Origin: Oscillospiraceae bacterium
Lineage (GTDB): Bacteria; Bacillota; Clostridia; Oscillospirales; Ruminococcaceae
DNA: 42,570 nt
Direction: 5' to 3'
Assembly (NCBI GenBank): GCA_015067215.1
Contig: SVMW01000017.1
Location: forward strand, 1-42,570
Under the pieces are notes generated by a model. It saw nothing but the letters and a program-made list of their open reading frames with translations. It searched no databases and was not told the DNA's origin. Every line of letters starts with the position of its first letter. Within the stretch, counting starts at the first letter, position 1. Both the position numbers and the translations under genes were made by a program. Below are positions 1-8,476 of this stretch, piece after piece.

Positions 1-32
1 AAGTGGCCAAAACCTACTGTTTTAGCCACTTT
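1..32 (-). terminator. Terminator downstream of tRNA-Leu
   Basis: An inverted repeat (AAGTGGC..AAAAC / GTTTT..GCCACTT) with a five-base loop lies directly after the CCA end of the minus-strand tRNA. The window edge hides the following bases, so the T-tract cannot be fully judged. Confidence 0.7.
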
Positions 33-34
33 CC

Positions 35-121
35 TGGTGCGGATGAAGGGACTTGAACCCACACGACATTGCTGTCACTAGAACCTGAATCTAGCGCGTC
101 TGCCTATTCCGCCACATCCGC
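35..121 (-). tRNA. tRNA-Leu (anticodon CAG), CCA encoded
   Basis: The reverse complement starts GCGGATGTGGCGGAATAGGC and ends CATCCGCACCA, so the seven-base acceptor stem GCGGATG/CATCCGC is perfect and the CCA is encoded. The anticodon arm is CTAGA-TTCAGGT-TCTAG with CAG at the anticodon position. The T-loop reads GTTCAAGTC. A long variable arm and 87-nt length fit a class II tRNA-Leu. Confidence 0.96.
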
Positions 122-137
122 TTATTGCGTACGATAT

Positions 138-166
138 ATTTTAACTCAAATTCAGGATTAAGTCAA
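138..166 (-). promoter_or_regulatory. Sigma-A-type promoter of tRNA-Leu
   Basis: On the minus strand TTGACT (161-166) and TAAAAT (138-143) are separated by exactly 17 bases and end about 17 bases before the tRNA 5' end. This is a near-consensus promoter in the expected place. Confidence 0.8.
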
Positions 167-520
167 GTGCTTTTTTCAGGTATTTTGTAACAGACTCGAT
201 AAAATGCCGCTGCACAGGCATTTCTGTTTGCCGTTTGCATTATATTTTGCCTGTTATACAATTTGTATGTTCATAGCCGGCTTTAATTTTCAGCCGAAAA
301 AGATCAAATATTCTTAAAACCTGTAAAAACAAAATTATTTCTGTGAATCTGCAAAAATCACTATAGCCATGAAGATTTGCAAAAGTCACTGTATTCCTGT
401 CGGGTCTGTCAAAAATCAAACCGGTTCTGAAGTCTGAGGAAACTCATATATTCTTATCCGGACAGACACCGCCTTTGTTGTGTCGTCACTTATACAACAC
501 TTTTATGCATTTGCACTTGA
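167..520. other. Non-coding gap, no gene recognised
   Basis: About 350 bases of AT-rich sequence lie between the tRNA-Leu promoter and the terminator of the legF unit. No reading frame with a credible ribosome binding site was found. Short repeated phrases occur (two similar GCAAAAnTCACT stretches near 350-390), but nothing assignable. Confidence 0.5.
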
Positions 521-522
521 CA

Positions 523-553
523 AAAACTCCATCGGCAAATCCGATGGAGTTTT
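523..553 (-). terminator. Terminator of the legI-legF transcription unit
   Basis: A 13-bp perfect stem (AAAACTCCATCGG / CCGATGGAGTTTT) with a five-base loop lies ten bases past the legF stop codon. T-rich stretches on both sides could let it act in either direction. Confidence 0.88.
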
Positions 554-562
554 ATTTTGCTT

Positions 563-1327
563 TTATTCTCTTATTTTATCTCTTACTGCTTTGAAGCCTT
601 CAACGTTATTGAAAAGATAGCCGCCGATAAGCTGCATCATTTCAAAGTCTTCTTCGCTGTCAATATCCAGCACCGCTGTGTCCTTCATAAGATAAATCAT
701 ACAGGTTGTTTCCCAAAGGATACCTGTTGTATTTGTTCTTAAAAATTCAGTGTCAAACACATACATTGATGCGTTGAGGTCATATATTGCAGGTGCCTGC
801 TGACGTGCTGTGAACGGACTTTCGATAACCTTTGTCACACTGCCGTCCTTTTCTTCCTTAACCATATTGAAGTAAGGGTTGCGGCGGCTTGGGCAGCCGC
901 TGAAAACAAGGCCTGCCTGCGGGTTGTTGAGTTTCTGTTCGTAGATGCCCAGCACATCGTCAATCTGGCGCAGCGGGCTTGTGATGTCAAGGTCGATAAG
1001 ATAATCATAGAACACTCGCTGTGTGCGTTCCATAAAGTTTAATGAATGCTGGAACACCGCCATTTTTGGCACGATGTCGCCGCACAGTTCTTCCGGACGG
1101 GTAATAATCCAGGTTTCGGGATATTTTTCTCCGACAAGTTTTATAAGGTCTTCGCTGTCGGTGTTAAGGCAGATATCCACCTGTGCATCTTTAACTCTTT
1201 CCTTAAAATCGAAGGCAGATGCAAGTGTGTAGTAAACCAGCGGTTTATCGAGAAAAACTTTAAGGTTTTTGTTTTTAAAGCCTTTGCTGCCTGCACGGCC
1301 GCAGATGGTGATAAGAACTTTTTTCAT
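563..1327 (-). CDS. legF: CMP-nonulosonate (legionaminate) cytidylyltransferase, LegF/NeuA family
   Basis: The 254-residue protein is an acylneuraminate cytidylyltransferase, which activates a nonulosonic acid with CTP to CMP-sugar in the cytoplasm. The N-terminus shows the family's nucleotide-binding loop (GRAGSKGFKNKN near residues 9-20), and length and fold order match NeuA/LegF/PseF enzymes. I chose the ATG at 1327 because AAGGAGGTT lies seven bases upstream; a longer frame to 1426 would run into the preceding gene. It is the last gene of a five-gene unit, four bases after the Gfo/Idh gene and before a strong terminator. Sugar specificity is inferred from the neighbours (LegB, LegC, LegG, LegI): legionaminic acid is likelier than Neu5Ac or pseudaminic acid. 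Confidence 0.88.
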   Translation of the reverse strand: MKKVLITICGRAGSKGFKNKNLKVFLDKPLVYYTLASAFDFKERVKDAQVDICLNTDSEDLIKLVGEKYPETWIITRPEELCGDIVPKMAVFQHSLNFMERTQRVFYDYLIDLDITSPLRQIDDVLGIYEQKLNNPQAGLVFSGCPSRRNPYFNMVKEEKDGSVTKVIESPFTARQQAPAIYDLNASMYVFDTEFLRTNTTGILWETTCMIYLMKDTAVLDIDSEEDFEMMQLIGGYLFNNVEGFKAVRDKIRE

Positions 1328-1331
1328 AAAA

Positions 1332-2255
1332 TTAAACCTCCTTGCCCAGTGTGAGAGCAAGCACTTTGTTTGCTTTGGAAGGTGTGTTGATGTTTTCTGC
1401 CTTGCCTGCCATAATGTCCAGCACATTGTTTATTTCGCGCACAAAACGTGCGTTTGCTTCTTCGTTGCAGTTGATAACTGTGCCGTCAGGCATTTTTACG
1501 CTGCCTTTGCCGAACTCTGCTTCGATTGTGCCTTCATTTACAAACACTTCGCAGGTGCGGCGGTATTCGCGGCCAAAGTAGTCAAGATGAACTTCGCACA
1601 GCTTGTCTTTGTAGCGTGCAATGTAAACGGAAAGGTCATCGCTGTCAATTTCAAGGTCGGAATATGTGCCCTTGAAATTGTAGCTTTCCTGCGGGAAGCC
1701 GAACAGGTCCACCATGTAGTCCAGCTCGTGGATAAGGTCGATAGTTACACCACCGCCCATTGCACGGATAGCAGAATAAACCTTGCGGTAGTCCTGTGTT
1801 GGGCGCCAGCCCGGCAGATAGCTTGAGCAGATGATGCGCACAGAGAACGGCTTTTTATCTTTGAGGATTTCCTTGAGTTTCATATATGCACCGCAGTAGC
1901 GCATCGGGCAGGCAATGTAGGCATTTTCATCGGTAAGACCAAGCTCGGAAAGGTCATAGATGCAATCTTCAAAAATCGGTTTTTCGATAAAGAAGAATTT
2001 TGCCTTGCCTTTAAGGTCTTTGAGTGCAGAATAGTGCAGATTGGTTGGGTTGGTGATAAAAGCAAGGTCATACACCGTATCATCAGGTTCCAGAATCTGC
2101 CTTGCAATAAGTTCGCTTGTTTCCTGTGGCAGTTCGCGCAATGAAGAACGAAGCGCTGTAACCTCCAGCTCAATGCCTCTTTCCCTGCAGGCAGCTGTCA
2201 GATTTTTAAGGTGACGTGTACCGATGGAGCCGATACCAACAAATAAAACTTTCAT
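1332..2255 (-). CDS. Gfo/Idh/MocA-family oxidoreductase
   Basis: This 307-residue protein has an N-terminal Rossmann domain (MKVLFVGIGSIGTRH, a GxGxxG-type loop) followed by the typical Gfo/Idh/MocA C-terminal domain. The catalytic EKP motif is present (FIEKPIF near residue 92), as is a GGG..DLIHELDY helix typical of the family's active site. NAD(P)-dependent oxidation or epimerisation of a sugar or sugar nucleotide is therefore plausible, but the substrate is unknown. The start ATG overlaps the stop of the upstream paralogue in a TAATG arrangement, which suggests translational coupling, and legF follows after four bases. Such oxidoreductases are frequent in nonulosonate clusters, where their step is often unassigned. 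Confidence 0.82.
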   Translation of the reverse strand: MKVLFVGIGSIGTRHLKNLTAACRERGIELEVTALRSSLRELPQETSELIARQILEPDDTVYDLAFITNPTNLHYSALKDLKGKAKFFFIEKPIFEDCIYDLSELGLTDENAYIACPMRYCGAYMKLKEILKDKKPFSVRIICSSYLPGWRPTQDYRKVYSAIRAMGGGVTIDLIHELDYMVDLFGFPQESYNFKGTYSDLEIDSDDLSVYIARYKDKLCEVHLDYFGREYRRTCEVFVNEGTIEAEFGKGSVKMPDGTVINCNEEANARFVREINNVLDIMAGKAENINTPSKANKVLALTLGKEV

Positions 2256-3232
2256 TATTCTATACCCTCGATTTTGTCCATTACGCTGATTGTGTAAAGG
2301 TCCTTTTCAAATGAATATTTTGGTGTTTCTGTGCCCTTTACAACGTTGAGGAAGTTCTGCATTTCGTCAACATAGGCATTTTCCACAATGTTGTCGCTGT
2401 AGCGGCTGTCGTGTTCAAATGTAACATAGGTGTTGATAAATTCTTTTTCCTTTGTTTCATTGTTGAATTTGTAAAGGGCTTTTGGGTTGCCCTCCCAGAA
2501 AAGGTGCAGGCTTTCGCCGTAAACTTCAAGGTTGCGGACAGCTTTTGGACACACAACGTCAACGATAAGCACGCCGCGTGCGCCGTTTTCGTGTGTGAGT
2601 GTTACAAAATATCTGTCGTCAAAGTCGATATCAAGGTCAGTAACTTTGTTGGAAACGGAGTGAACATCTGTCACCTTGCCGAAAGCTTCAATAAGCCATG
2701 GCATTTCGATGCCAAAAATTTCGCGGCAGCCGTTGGTGCGTTTGTTGCCTACAAAGAAGTTTTTGTAGCTTTCCCATGGGTGCCAGTCAGGCAGGTACTG
2801 ACCAATGTGGTAGATGTAGCTGACAGGTTTGTCATATTTTTTAACTTCATCCAGAATAAAGTTGATTTCGCCGCGGTAAAGCATTGTGGAAGAAAGGAAC
2901 AGCACAGTGTCATTTGCTTTTGCGAGTTCCATAAGTTCTTCGTAGCCGTCTTTTACAAGGTTGAGTTCGGTAAAAGAGTTGATTTTGTATGTAAGCAGTT
3001 CCTTTAAAATTGCATAGTGGCTGAGCGGTGCTGTGCACACAAATGCAACGTCAGGTTTTTCGGCAGCTGCATCAGCGATGGAAGTAAAGGTTTTGTGCCC
3101 CATTTCTTCCACCTGACTGCGGCGTTCATCCCAGGTGTCAACACCGATGATTTCGATGGATGGGTCGATGCCTTTCAAAAGTCTTATTCTTCTTTTACCC
3201 ATTGAGCCGAGGCCCACGATTAATGCTTTCAT
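2255..3232 (-). CDS. Gfo/Idh/MocA-like protein lacking the EKP lysine
   Basis: A 325-residue Rossmann-fold protein starts MKALIVGLGSMGKRR and aligns in architecture with the next gene. Where the family has the catalytic EKP, this protein reads TELNLVKDG (near residue 95), so the conserved lysine is missing at that position. It may be a degenerate or non-redox member, or may use another residue. The ATG at 3232 is chosen over one at 3250 because GGAG lies nine bases before it and the preceding gene ends four bases upstream, matching the spacing elsewhere in this unit. The stop overlaps the start of the following gene. Confidence 0.78.
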   Translation of the reverse strand: MKALIVGLGSMGKRRIRLLKGIDPSIEIIGVDTWDERRSQVEEMGHKTFTSIADAAAEKPDVAFVCTAPLSHYAILKELLTYKINSFTELNLVKDGYEELMELAKANDTVLFLSSTMLYRGEINFILDEVKKYDKPVSYIYHIGQYLPDWHPWESYKNFFVGNKRTNGCREIFGIEMPWLIEAFGKVTDVHSVSNKVTDLDIDFDDRYFVTLTHENGARGVLIVDVVCPKAVRNLEVYGESLHLFWEGNPKALYKFNNETKEKEFINTYVTFEHDSRYSDNIVENAYVDEMQNFLNVVKGTETPKYSFEKDLYTISVMDKIEGIE

Positions 3233-3236
3233 AGTT

Positions 3237-4400
3237 TTATTCTCCGTCATAAAAGATTTTAACTGTATGGTTGTCTGAATTTACAAAATTCAGCAATGTT
3301 TTTACTATTTCTTCACTTGGCACACAGCCCATGTCATAAGGGCTTTTTGCGGTGTCTGCCACAGCTTTGAACTGTGCTGAAACCGCTTTTCTGATGCCGT
3401 TTAAAATGCTGTCTGCATCGGTTGTGGTGCAGATTACGTTTTCGGCAATGTAACGGCCTTTCTGCCTGTCACCGATATTTACTGTCGGCACTTTAAAGGT
3501 TGGGGTTTCCACCACACCGCTGCTTGAATTGCCGATAACTGCTGCTGCAATGTTCATTGCAGAGAGATAACGTTTTAACCCGAGAGAGAAAAACGCTTTT
3601 GCACGGTGGCTGTTCTGTTCGCAGTAGTCATCCACCATTCTGTTGATAATTTCGCCCCCTGCATCGGCATTGCTTTTGGTGAAGATAAGGTTGTAGCCTT
3701 CCATTTTGTCCAGTGCAGCAAACAGGTTGTTCATATCGCTTTCAGGGCTGCGGCCGCTCTGGGTTTCAGGGTGGTATGTTATAAGGAAAAACGGTGTAAG
3801 GTTTTTGAAGCCAAGGCTTTGTTCAAGCTCTTCCTGTGACATAAGCGACAGATTTTTTATGTTTTCGTCCCCAAGACCGCCCACGCAGAACACACTGTCA
3901 GGCTGCTGACCAAGGCGGTAAAGCCTGTCGCGGCTTTCAATACAGGACGGGAAATGAATGGTGCTCATTGCACTCATGCAATGGCGGTAAAAATCGTCCT
4001 TTGCGCCCACGGTGACATCCCCGCCCGAGATATGTGCAACAGGCACACCAAGGGCCGATGCCGCGGTGCACACCGCAAACATTTCGTAGCGGTCCCCCAG
4101 CACAAGCACAAGGTCCGGACGGTCAGAAGCAAAAATATCGGTGAAGCATTTTACTGTGTAGGCAATGGTTTTTGCCACAGCGGTGTCGTCGTTGCCGAAC
4201 TTTAAAATATCAATCTGATACTGTGGCTCAAAGCCGTCGGAACGGATTTCATCAATAGTGTTGCCGTATTCTTTTTTAACATGTGTGCCCGTTGCCACAA
4301 TGACGGTGGTTACGTTTTCAGCCTTGTCGAGACGTCTGATAACAGGACGCAGAAGGCCGTAGTCGGCACGGGTTGAGGTGATAACAAATATTTTTTTCAT
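3237..4400 (-). CDS. legG: Hydrolysing NDP-sugar 2-epimerase, LegG/NeuC family
   Basis: The 387-residue protein belongs to the UDP-GlcNAc 2-epimerase fold (GT-B-like). The N-terminal TSTRADYGLL and the GDRYEMF...HISGGD segments are hallmarks of hydrolysing NeuC/LegG/NeuC2 enzymes. In the legionaminate route the enzyme removes the nucleotide and epimerises C2 to give 2,4-diacetamido-2,4,6-trideoxymannose, the substrate of LegI. The start at ATG 4400 is supported by TTGGAGA six bases upstream; a longer frame to 4481 reaches into repeat-like DNA. It follows legI after an unusual 244-base gap and precedes the Gfo/Idh gene by four bases. A NeuC role in Neu5Ac synthesis is the alternative, but LegB and LegC in the locus argue for LegG. 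Confidence 0.85.
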   Translation of the reverse strand: MKKIFVITSTRADYGLLRPVIRRLDKAENVTTVIVATGTHVKKEYGNTIDEIRSDGFEPQYQIDILKFGNDDTAVAKTIAYTVKCFTDIFASDRPDLVLVLGDRYEMFAVCTAASALGVPVAHISGGDVTVGAKDDFYRHCMSAMSTIHFPSCIESRDRLYRLGQQPDSVFCVGGLGDENIKNLSLMSQEELEQSLGFKNLTPFFLITYHPETQSGRSPESDMNNLFAALDKMEGYNLIFTKSNADAGGEIINRMVDDYCEQNSHRAKAFFSLGLKRYLSAMNIAAAVIGNSSSGVVETPTFKVPTVNIGDRQKGRYIAENVICTTTDADSILNGIRKAVSAQFKAVADTAKSPYDMGCVPSEEIVKTLLNFVNSDNHTVKIFYDGE

Positions 4401-4644
4401 TTTGTCTCCAAAGATATCCGGGATTGCCCGAAGGGGGGCTTCCCTCGGATTCAGATATGTGGCTGGCGTAAAGGTTGGCATAGTACCAACCGTATCCGAA
4501 GCTTAGCGAAGCGATGTGCGAGGATAGCGTGCCACGTATATCAGTGCGTGTGTCCTCTGCATCGCAATCAGCGGCGCTTTTGGTCACTTTTGGCGTCAAA
4601 AGTGACATGCAACGCATGGACGGGTTTAAAGGGCGGAGCCTTTT
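4401..4644. repeat. Palindrome-rich insertion inside the legI-legG operon
   Basis: The 244 bases between legI and legG are richer in GC than the flanking gaps and full of inverted repeats. These include TCACTTTTG-GCGT-CAAAAGTGA (about 4577-4600), GGTTGG..CCAACC (about 4471-4491) and TCGGAT..ATCCGA flanking it. A related CACTTTTGG-type motif recurs near 14900 and 24130. All other gaps in this operon are about four bases, so this looks like an inserted non-coding repeat element. Confidence 0.6.
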
Positions 4645-5640
4645 TTACAGTTCAATAAGTTCATCCACTTCAAAGTCGCGTTTTGCAGTCTGACCGATAA
4701 CATCGTACCATTTCATAGGGCTGATGCCGTTGCCGGGGCGTTTAACTGTCAGGTTTTCGGCAGTGAAAGTTTCTCCTGCTTTGATTGCAACCTTTGCAAC
4801 CACGCTTTTACGGGCAATGTCCTTGTTTTTTGCTTCGCTTGCGGAAACTGTTTTTACACCGCTGCCCAGTACAAGTTCTGTATTGCGGACAGCTTTTACC
4901 AAAGCACAAAGTTCGTCAGGGTTCATTGAAGCAGCGTGGTCAGGGCCTTCCATTGTTTTGTCGAGGGTAAAGTGTTTTTCAATAACCTCTGCACCAAGGG
5001 CAACTGCTGCAAGTGGTGCTTCAAGACCAAGTGTATGGTCGGAGTAACCGATTTTTGTGCCGAAGTTTTTCTGCAAGTCAAGCATTGCCTTAACGTTTGC
5101 ATCTTTAAGCGGTGTAGGATATTCTGTGTTGCAGTGGAGAATTGTCACATCGGTTGCACCGTTTTTGTACAGCACATCAAGGCTTTCCTTAACTTCGCTT
5201 ATTTCGCACATGCCTGTGGACATAATGATTGGCTTTTTAAGCTGTGCCACCTTTTCAAGATATGGCAGATTTGTTATTTCTCCTGACGGAATTTTCCATA
5301 CAGGCATATCCATTTCGGCGAGAAAGTCAATTGAGTCCATATCAAACGGTGTAGAAAGGTACATAATGCCGATGGAATCGCAGTATTCCTTAAGTTCGCG
5401 GTGTGCTTCAAAACCGAAATGAATTTTTTTAATCATTTCAAGCTGGCTTTCGTCCGCACCTGTTTTTTCTTTCTGATATTCAGCTTTCTGTGCAAAGCGG
5501 CTTACCACCAGTTCCGGTTTTGCAGTCTGATATTTAACGATATCTGCGCCCGCTGCCTTTGCAACATCTGCCATTTTTTTTGCAAGTTCAAGAGAGCCGT
5601 TGTGGTTAACGCCTGCTTCGGCAATGATAAGTACTGACAT
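4645..5640 (-). CDS. legI: N,N'-diacetyllegionaminate synthase, LegI/NeuB family
   Basis: The 331-residue protein is a NeuB-type synthase that condenses a 2,4-diacetamido hexose with phosphoenolpyruvate to give the nine-carbon nonulosonic acid. The TIM-barrel begins with AEAGVNHNGS and contains KYQTAKPE and the STPFD, STGM and HCNTEYP loops typical of the family. The last 60 residues form the antifreeze-like/SAF domain (KAGETFTAENLTVKRPGNGI). AAAGGAG lies nine bases before the ATG. It is the first gene behind the promoter at 5680-5707. LegI rather than NeuB or PseI is inferred because the locus also has a dehydratase, an aminotransferase and a NeuC-type epimerase. Confidence 0.9.
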   Translation of the reverse strand: MSVLIIAEAGVNHNGSLELAKKMADVAKAAGADIVKYQTAKPELVVSRFAQKAEYQKEKTGADESQLEMIKKIHFGFEAHRELKEYCDSIGIMYLSTPFDMDSIDFLAEMDMPVWKIPSGEITNLPYLEKVAQLKKPIIMSTGMCEISEVKESLDVLYKNGATDVTILHCNTEYPTPLKDANVKAMLDLQKNFGTKIGYSDHTLGLEAPLAAVALGAEVIEKHFTLDKTMEGPDHAASMNPDELCALVKAVRNTELVLGSGVKTVSASEAKNKDIARKSVVAKVAIKAGETFTAENLTVKRPGNGISPMKWYDVIGQTAKRDFEVDELIEL

Positions 5641-5679
5641 ATATTTTCTCCTTTAAAGGTTAGTTTACATATTTAATAT

Positions 5680-5707
5680 ATTTTAGCACATTTTTTACGA
5701 TTGTTAA
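5680..5707 (-). promoter_or_regulatory. Promoter of the legI-legG-legF unit
   Basis: On the minus strand TTAACA (5702-5707) and TAAAAT (5680-5685) are 16 bases apart and lie about 40 bases before the legI ATG. A terminator upstream at 5882-5914 makes an own promoter necessary here. Confidence 0.6.
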
Positions 5708-5881
5708 AGATTTATCTGTGGTTTTTGGTTACAATTCATATATAAAACATATTATATACAATTTAAATACCCGACAGATGCAGTTTTGCCTTTGTCTGCA
5801 GCACAAAATCAACATCTTTTGATAAAAGACAATACCCCTGCAGTGTACCGCAAAATATTTTTCCCTGCAGCTTTTAAAATA

Positions 5882-5914
5882 TAAAAAAACAAAGGACCTC
5901 CCACGAGGTCCTTT
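5882..5914 (-). terminator. Terminator after the ptmE-like gene
   Basis: On the minus strand AAAGGACCTC-GTGG-GAGGTCCTTT forms a ten-bp stem followed by GTTTTTTT. It separates the legB-to-ptmE unit from the legI-to-legF unit. Confidence 0.92.
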
Positions 5915-5931
5915 TGATTTTGCATATAAAA

Positions 5932-6981
5932 TTATTTCCCTTTTTCTTCCAGCCTTCTGCGCATTTCTTCCAGTTCTTCCAGCTGACCCATGTCCATCCA
6001 TCTGTTTTCGCTTACAGGATAAACGCCTACGCGTTCGCCCATGTTGCGGTATTTTTCAATAATGTCAGGGAAACCGCATTTTTTGTTTTCTTCCAGTTCG
6101 TCAATAATGCGTTTGTCCACAAGGTACATACCTGTGTTGGTAAGGAAGTTCATTGTAGGTTTTTCGGTGATATCCTTTATTTCGCCGTCTTCGTTAAGGG
6201 TAAACACACCATAAGGGATTGTAACGTGCTTGAATGCACACACAACGGTAATCAGGTTGCCCTGCTGTTTGTGGAACTTGTAGATGTCGTTGTAGTCCGC
6301 TTCAATAAGCACATCGCAGTTGGTGAGGAAAAATTCGGAGTCAATTTTGCCTTTGAGCAGGCTTAATCCGCCGCCTGTGCCGAGGAAAATTTCTTCGTCG
6401 GTAAAATCCACATTATATTCCTTTTTAAGCTCGTTGAAATAAGCTTTAATCATATGTTTTTTGTGGTTTACAATCATATTGAAATCCTTGCAGCCAAAAG
6501 CGGCAAAGTGGTCGATGATATGTTCCACAATCGGTTTTTCACCCACAGGAATAAGTGGTTTCGGCAAAATTTTTGTGTAAGGATAAAGCCTTGTGCCAAG
6601 CCCGCCCGCCATAATTACAACAGGGAGATTGAGAGGGTTGTTCACCTTTACATTGCTTTCGTCATAGAAAGCAATTTCCACAATTGTGCCCTCGTTGTCC
6701 AGCAGAGGAAGTGCGGAGATAGACTTTTTAACCATATATTCTGTGGCTTCGCTTTTCTGTGCAATGCTGAGATATTTAGGCTTGTAGTTTGCCACCTTGC
6801 TGATTTTGTCGTCCAGACTGCCGCCGTGAATAATGTGGCGGCGGATGTCGGCATCGGTAACAACGCCCTTGAGTTTAAGTTCCGGGGCGATAATAAGAAT
6901 CTGCCTGCCTGTTTTTTCCAGCTGATTCATAGCTTCCAGAACAGTAATTTCTTCGTTTATCAAAAGTTGGTCGATAAGCAT
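5932..6981 (-). CDS. CBS-domain sugar-1-phosphate nucleotidyltransferase, PtmE-like
   Basis: The 349-residue protein has a tandem CBS pair (residues about 1-115) and a GlmU/RfbA-type nucleotidyltransferase domain (about 119-349). The transferase signature MAGGLGTRLYPYTKILPKPLIPV and the FLTNCDVLIEADY metal-binding segment are intact. The same architecture occurs in Campylobacter PtmE, which forms GDP-glucosamine in the GDP-linked legionaminate pathway. The CBS pair may give nucleotide-dependent control. It ends the upstream unit, 250 bases after legC, with AAGGA before the ATG and a strong terminator behind it. GDP specificity is inferred, not seen. Confidence 0.82.
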   Translation of the reverse strand: MLIDQLLINEEITVLEAMNQLEKTGRQILIIAPELKLKGVVTDADIRRHIIHGGSLDDKISKVANYKPKYLSIAQKSEATEYMVKKSISALPLLDNEGTIVEIAFYDESNVKVNNPLNLPVVIMAGGLGTRLYPYTKILPKPLIPVGEKPIVEHIIDHFAAFGCKDFNMIVNHKKHMIKAYFNELKKEYNVDFTDEEIFLGTGGGLSLLKGKIDSEFFLTNCDVLIEADYNDIYKFHKQQGNLITVVCAFKHVTIPYGVFTLNEDGEIKDITEKPTMNFLTNTGMYLVDKRIIDELEENKKCGFPDIIEKYRNMGERVGVYPVSENRWMDMGQLEELEEMRRRLEEKGK

Positions 6982-7078
6982 ATTGGTTTATCCTTTGTAT
7001 GTATTTTATGCTCCCTCTTTGCTGAAGGAGACATTTTGCAGACAGACAATGTCAGCCTGTATACTGTAAATTTATGTT

Positions 7079-7188
7079 GTCATTCTGAGCTTAGCTGAGA
7101 ATCTCCCCATTTCAGCTGTCCCGCATTGGCCGCAAGACTGCAGAAAGCCGTAAAACTCTTTGGTCGTTTCATTCCCTCAAAGCGACAA
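7079..7188. repeat. Dispersed palindromic element with TCATTCTGA end, copy 1
   Basis: The segment starts GTCATTCTGAG..GAATCTCC and ends with a TTTGGTCGTTTCATTCCCTCA stretch, like copies at 14794, 16361 and 40242. It lies in the non-coding gap between legC and the ptmE-like gene. The ends are only partly complementary here, so this copy is degenerate. Confidence 0.6.
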
Positions 7189-7231
7189 AGAACCGCATCG
7201 TCAGACACGCTATACCGTCAGTTTGCATTTA

Positions 7232-8398
7232 TTATTCTGTGATTTCCAAGAGTCTGTCTGCAACCACAGCAGCATCTTCAAGGGTAAGATTGGTTGTGCA
7301 AGGAATGTTCACAACCCTTTCAAAATAGTAGTGCGCTCTGGAAAGGTCAGCACACTGTGCACCTTTGTATGGTTCAAGGTCGCTTATAAGCTTCCAGATA
7401 GGTCTTGTCTGAATTTTAGCTTCGCTCATACCGCTGAGGATGTCGTCAGTTGATTTGCCGCAGTCTTTAAGCAAAACGGAATAGAACCATTTGTTTGCAC
7501 GGATATCGGTGCGGAACGGAAGAACTTCCAGCCCGTTTTTGCCGTGGAGTGCCTGCACATAATAATCGTAGTTGCGTTCTTTAACTGTGATAAATTTTTC
7601 CAGACATTCCATCTGTGCAACGCCAAGGGCTGCCTGCAGGTTTGTCATGCGGTAGTTGTAGCCGATTTCGTCGTGGAAAAAGCGCACTTCGTCTGCCTTT
7701 GCCTGTGTGGAAAGGTGTTTTGCACGTTTTGCCCATTCAGGACGGTTGCTTACCAGCATACCGCCGCCGCCTGTGGTGATAATTTTGTTGCCGTTGAAGC
7801 TGTAGCAGCCAACATCGCCGATTGTGCCTGCAAATTTGCCTGCATAGCGGCCTTCTTTGTAATAGCTGCCCAGCGCTTCGGTTGCGTCTTCGATAACAAC
7901 AAGGTTATATTCTGCCGCAATATCCATCAGTGCTTCCATATCACACATATTGCCGAAAACGTGTACAGGCATCATTGCCTTAACGTGAGCGCCTGTGTTT
8001 TTGTTGTAGGTTTTGCCGTCACGGATTTCGCAGTTGGCTTCCAGAAATGCACGCACGCTTTTTGGGTCCATGCACAGATAATCGTCGCAGTCCACAAAAA
8101 TCGGTTCTGCACCTGCGTATTTGATTGGGTTAACTGCAGCAATAAATGTGAGTGTTGCGGCAATAACTTCGTCCCCGCGGCCTACCCCTGCAACGATGAG
8201 TGCAAGGTGAAGTGCTGCTGTGCCGCTTGCTGTTGCAACAGCCTGTGGCATTTTTACATATTCAGCCAGTTTTTCTTCAAACTTTGTAACATAACCGCCG
8301 CCTGTGGAAACCCATGTGGATTTTACAGCGTCATTTACATATTTTTCTTCATTGCCTTCAAAGTTTGGTACTGACAATGGGATAAATTTTGTATTCAT
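7232..8398 (-). CDS. legC: LegC-like PLP-dependent sugar aminotransferase (DegT/DnrJ/EryC1/StrS)
   Basis: The 388-residue protein is a DegT/DnrJ/EryC1/StrS aminotransferase, which would install the C4 amino group on the 4-keto sugar nucleotide made by LegB. The PLP-binding Lys is visible in FNGNKIITTGGGG (K205), the PLP pyridine-contacting Asp in IEDATEALGS (D171), and SGTAALHLAL is the phosphate-binding region. The start at ATG 8398 has GGAGG five bases upstream; the extra seven residues of a longer frame are unsupported. It lies 78 bases after the 208-residue membrane protein and upstream of the ptmE-like gene. LegC fits better than PseC because of the companion LegB-like dehydratase and the hydrolysing epimerase. 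Confidence 0.87.
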   Translation of the reverse strand: MNTKFIPLSVPNFEGNEEKYVNDAVKSTWVSTGGGYVTKFEEKLAEYVKMPQAVATASGTAALHLALIVAGVGRGDEVIAATLTFIAAVNPIKYAGAEPIFVDCDDYLCMDPKSVRAFLEANCEIRDGKTYNKNTGAHVKAMMPVHVFGNMCDMEALMDIAAEYNLVVIEDATEALGSYYKEGRYAGKFAGTIGDVGCYSFNGNKIITTGGGGMLVSNRPEWAKRAKHLSTQAKADEVRFFHDEIGYNYRMTNLQAALGVAQMECLEKFITVKERNYDYYVQALHGKNGLEVLPFRTDIRANKWFYSVLLKDCGKSTDDILSGMSEAKIQTRPIWKLISDLEPYKGAQCADLSRAHYYFERVVNIPCTTNLTLEDAAVVADRLLEITE

Positions 8399-8476
8399 AC
8401 AAACCTCCGTCTGCGGCAAAAGCCGCTTTGTACAGTTTTTATTGTATCACCGCGTATGCAGTGCTTTGTTGTGTTT

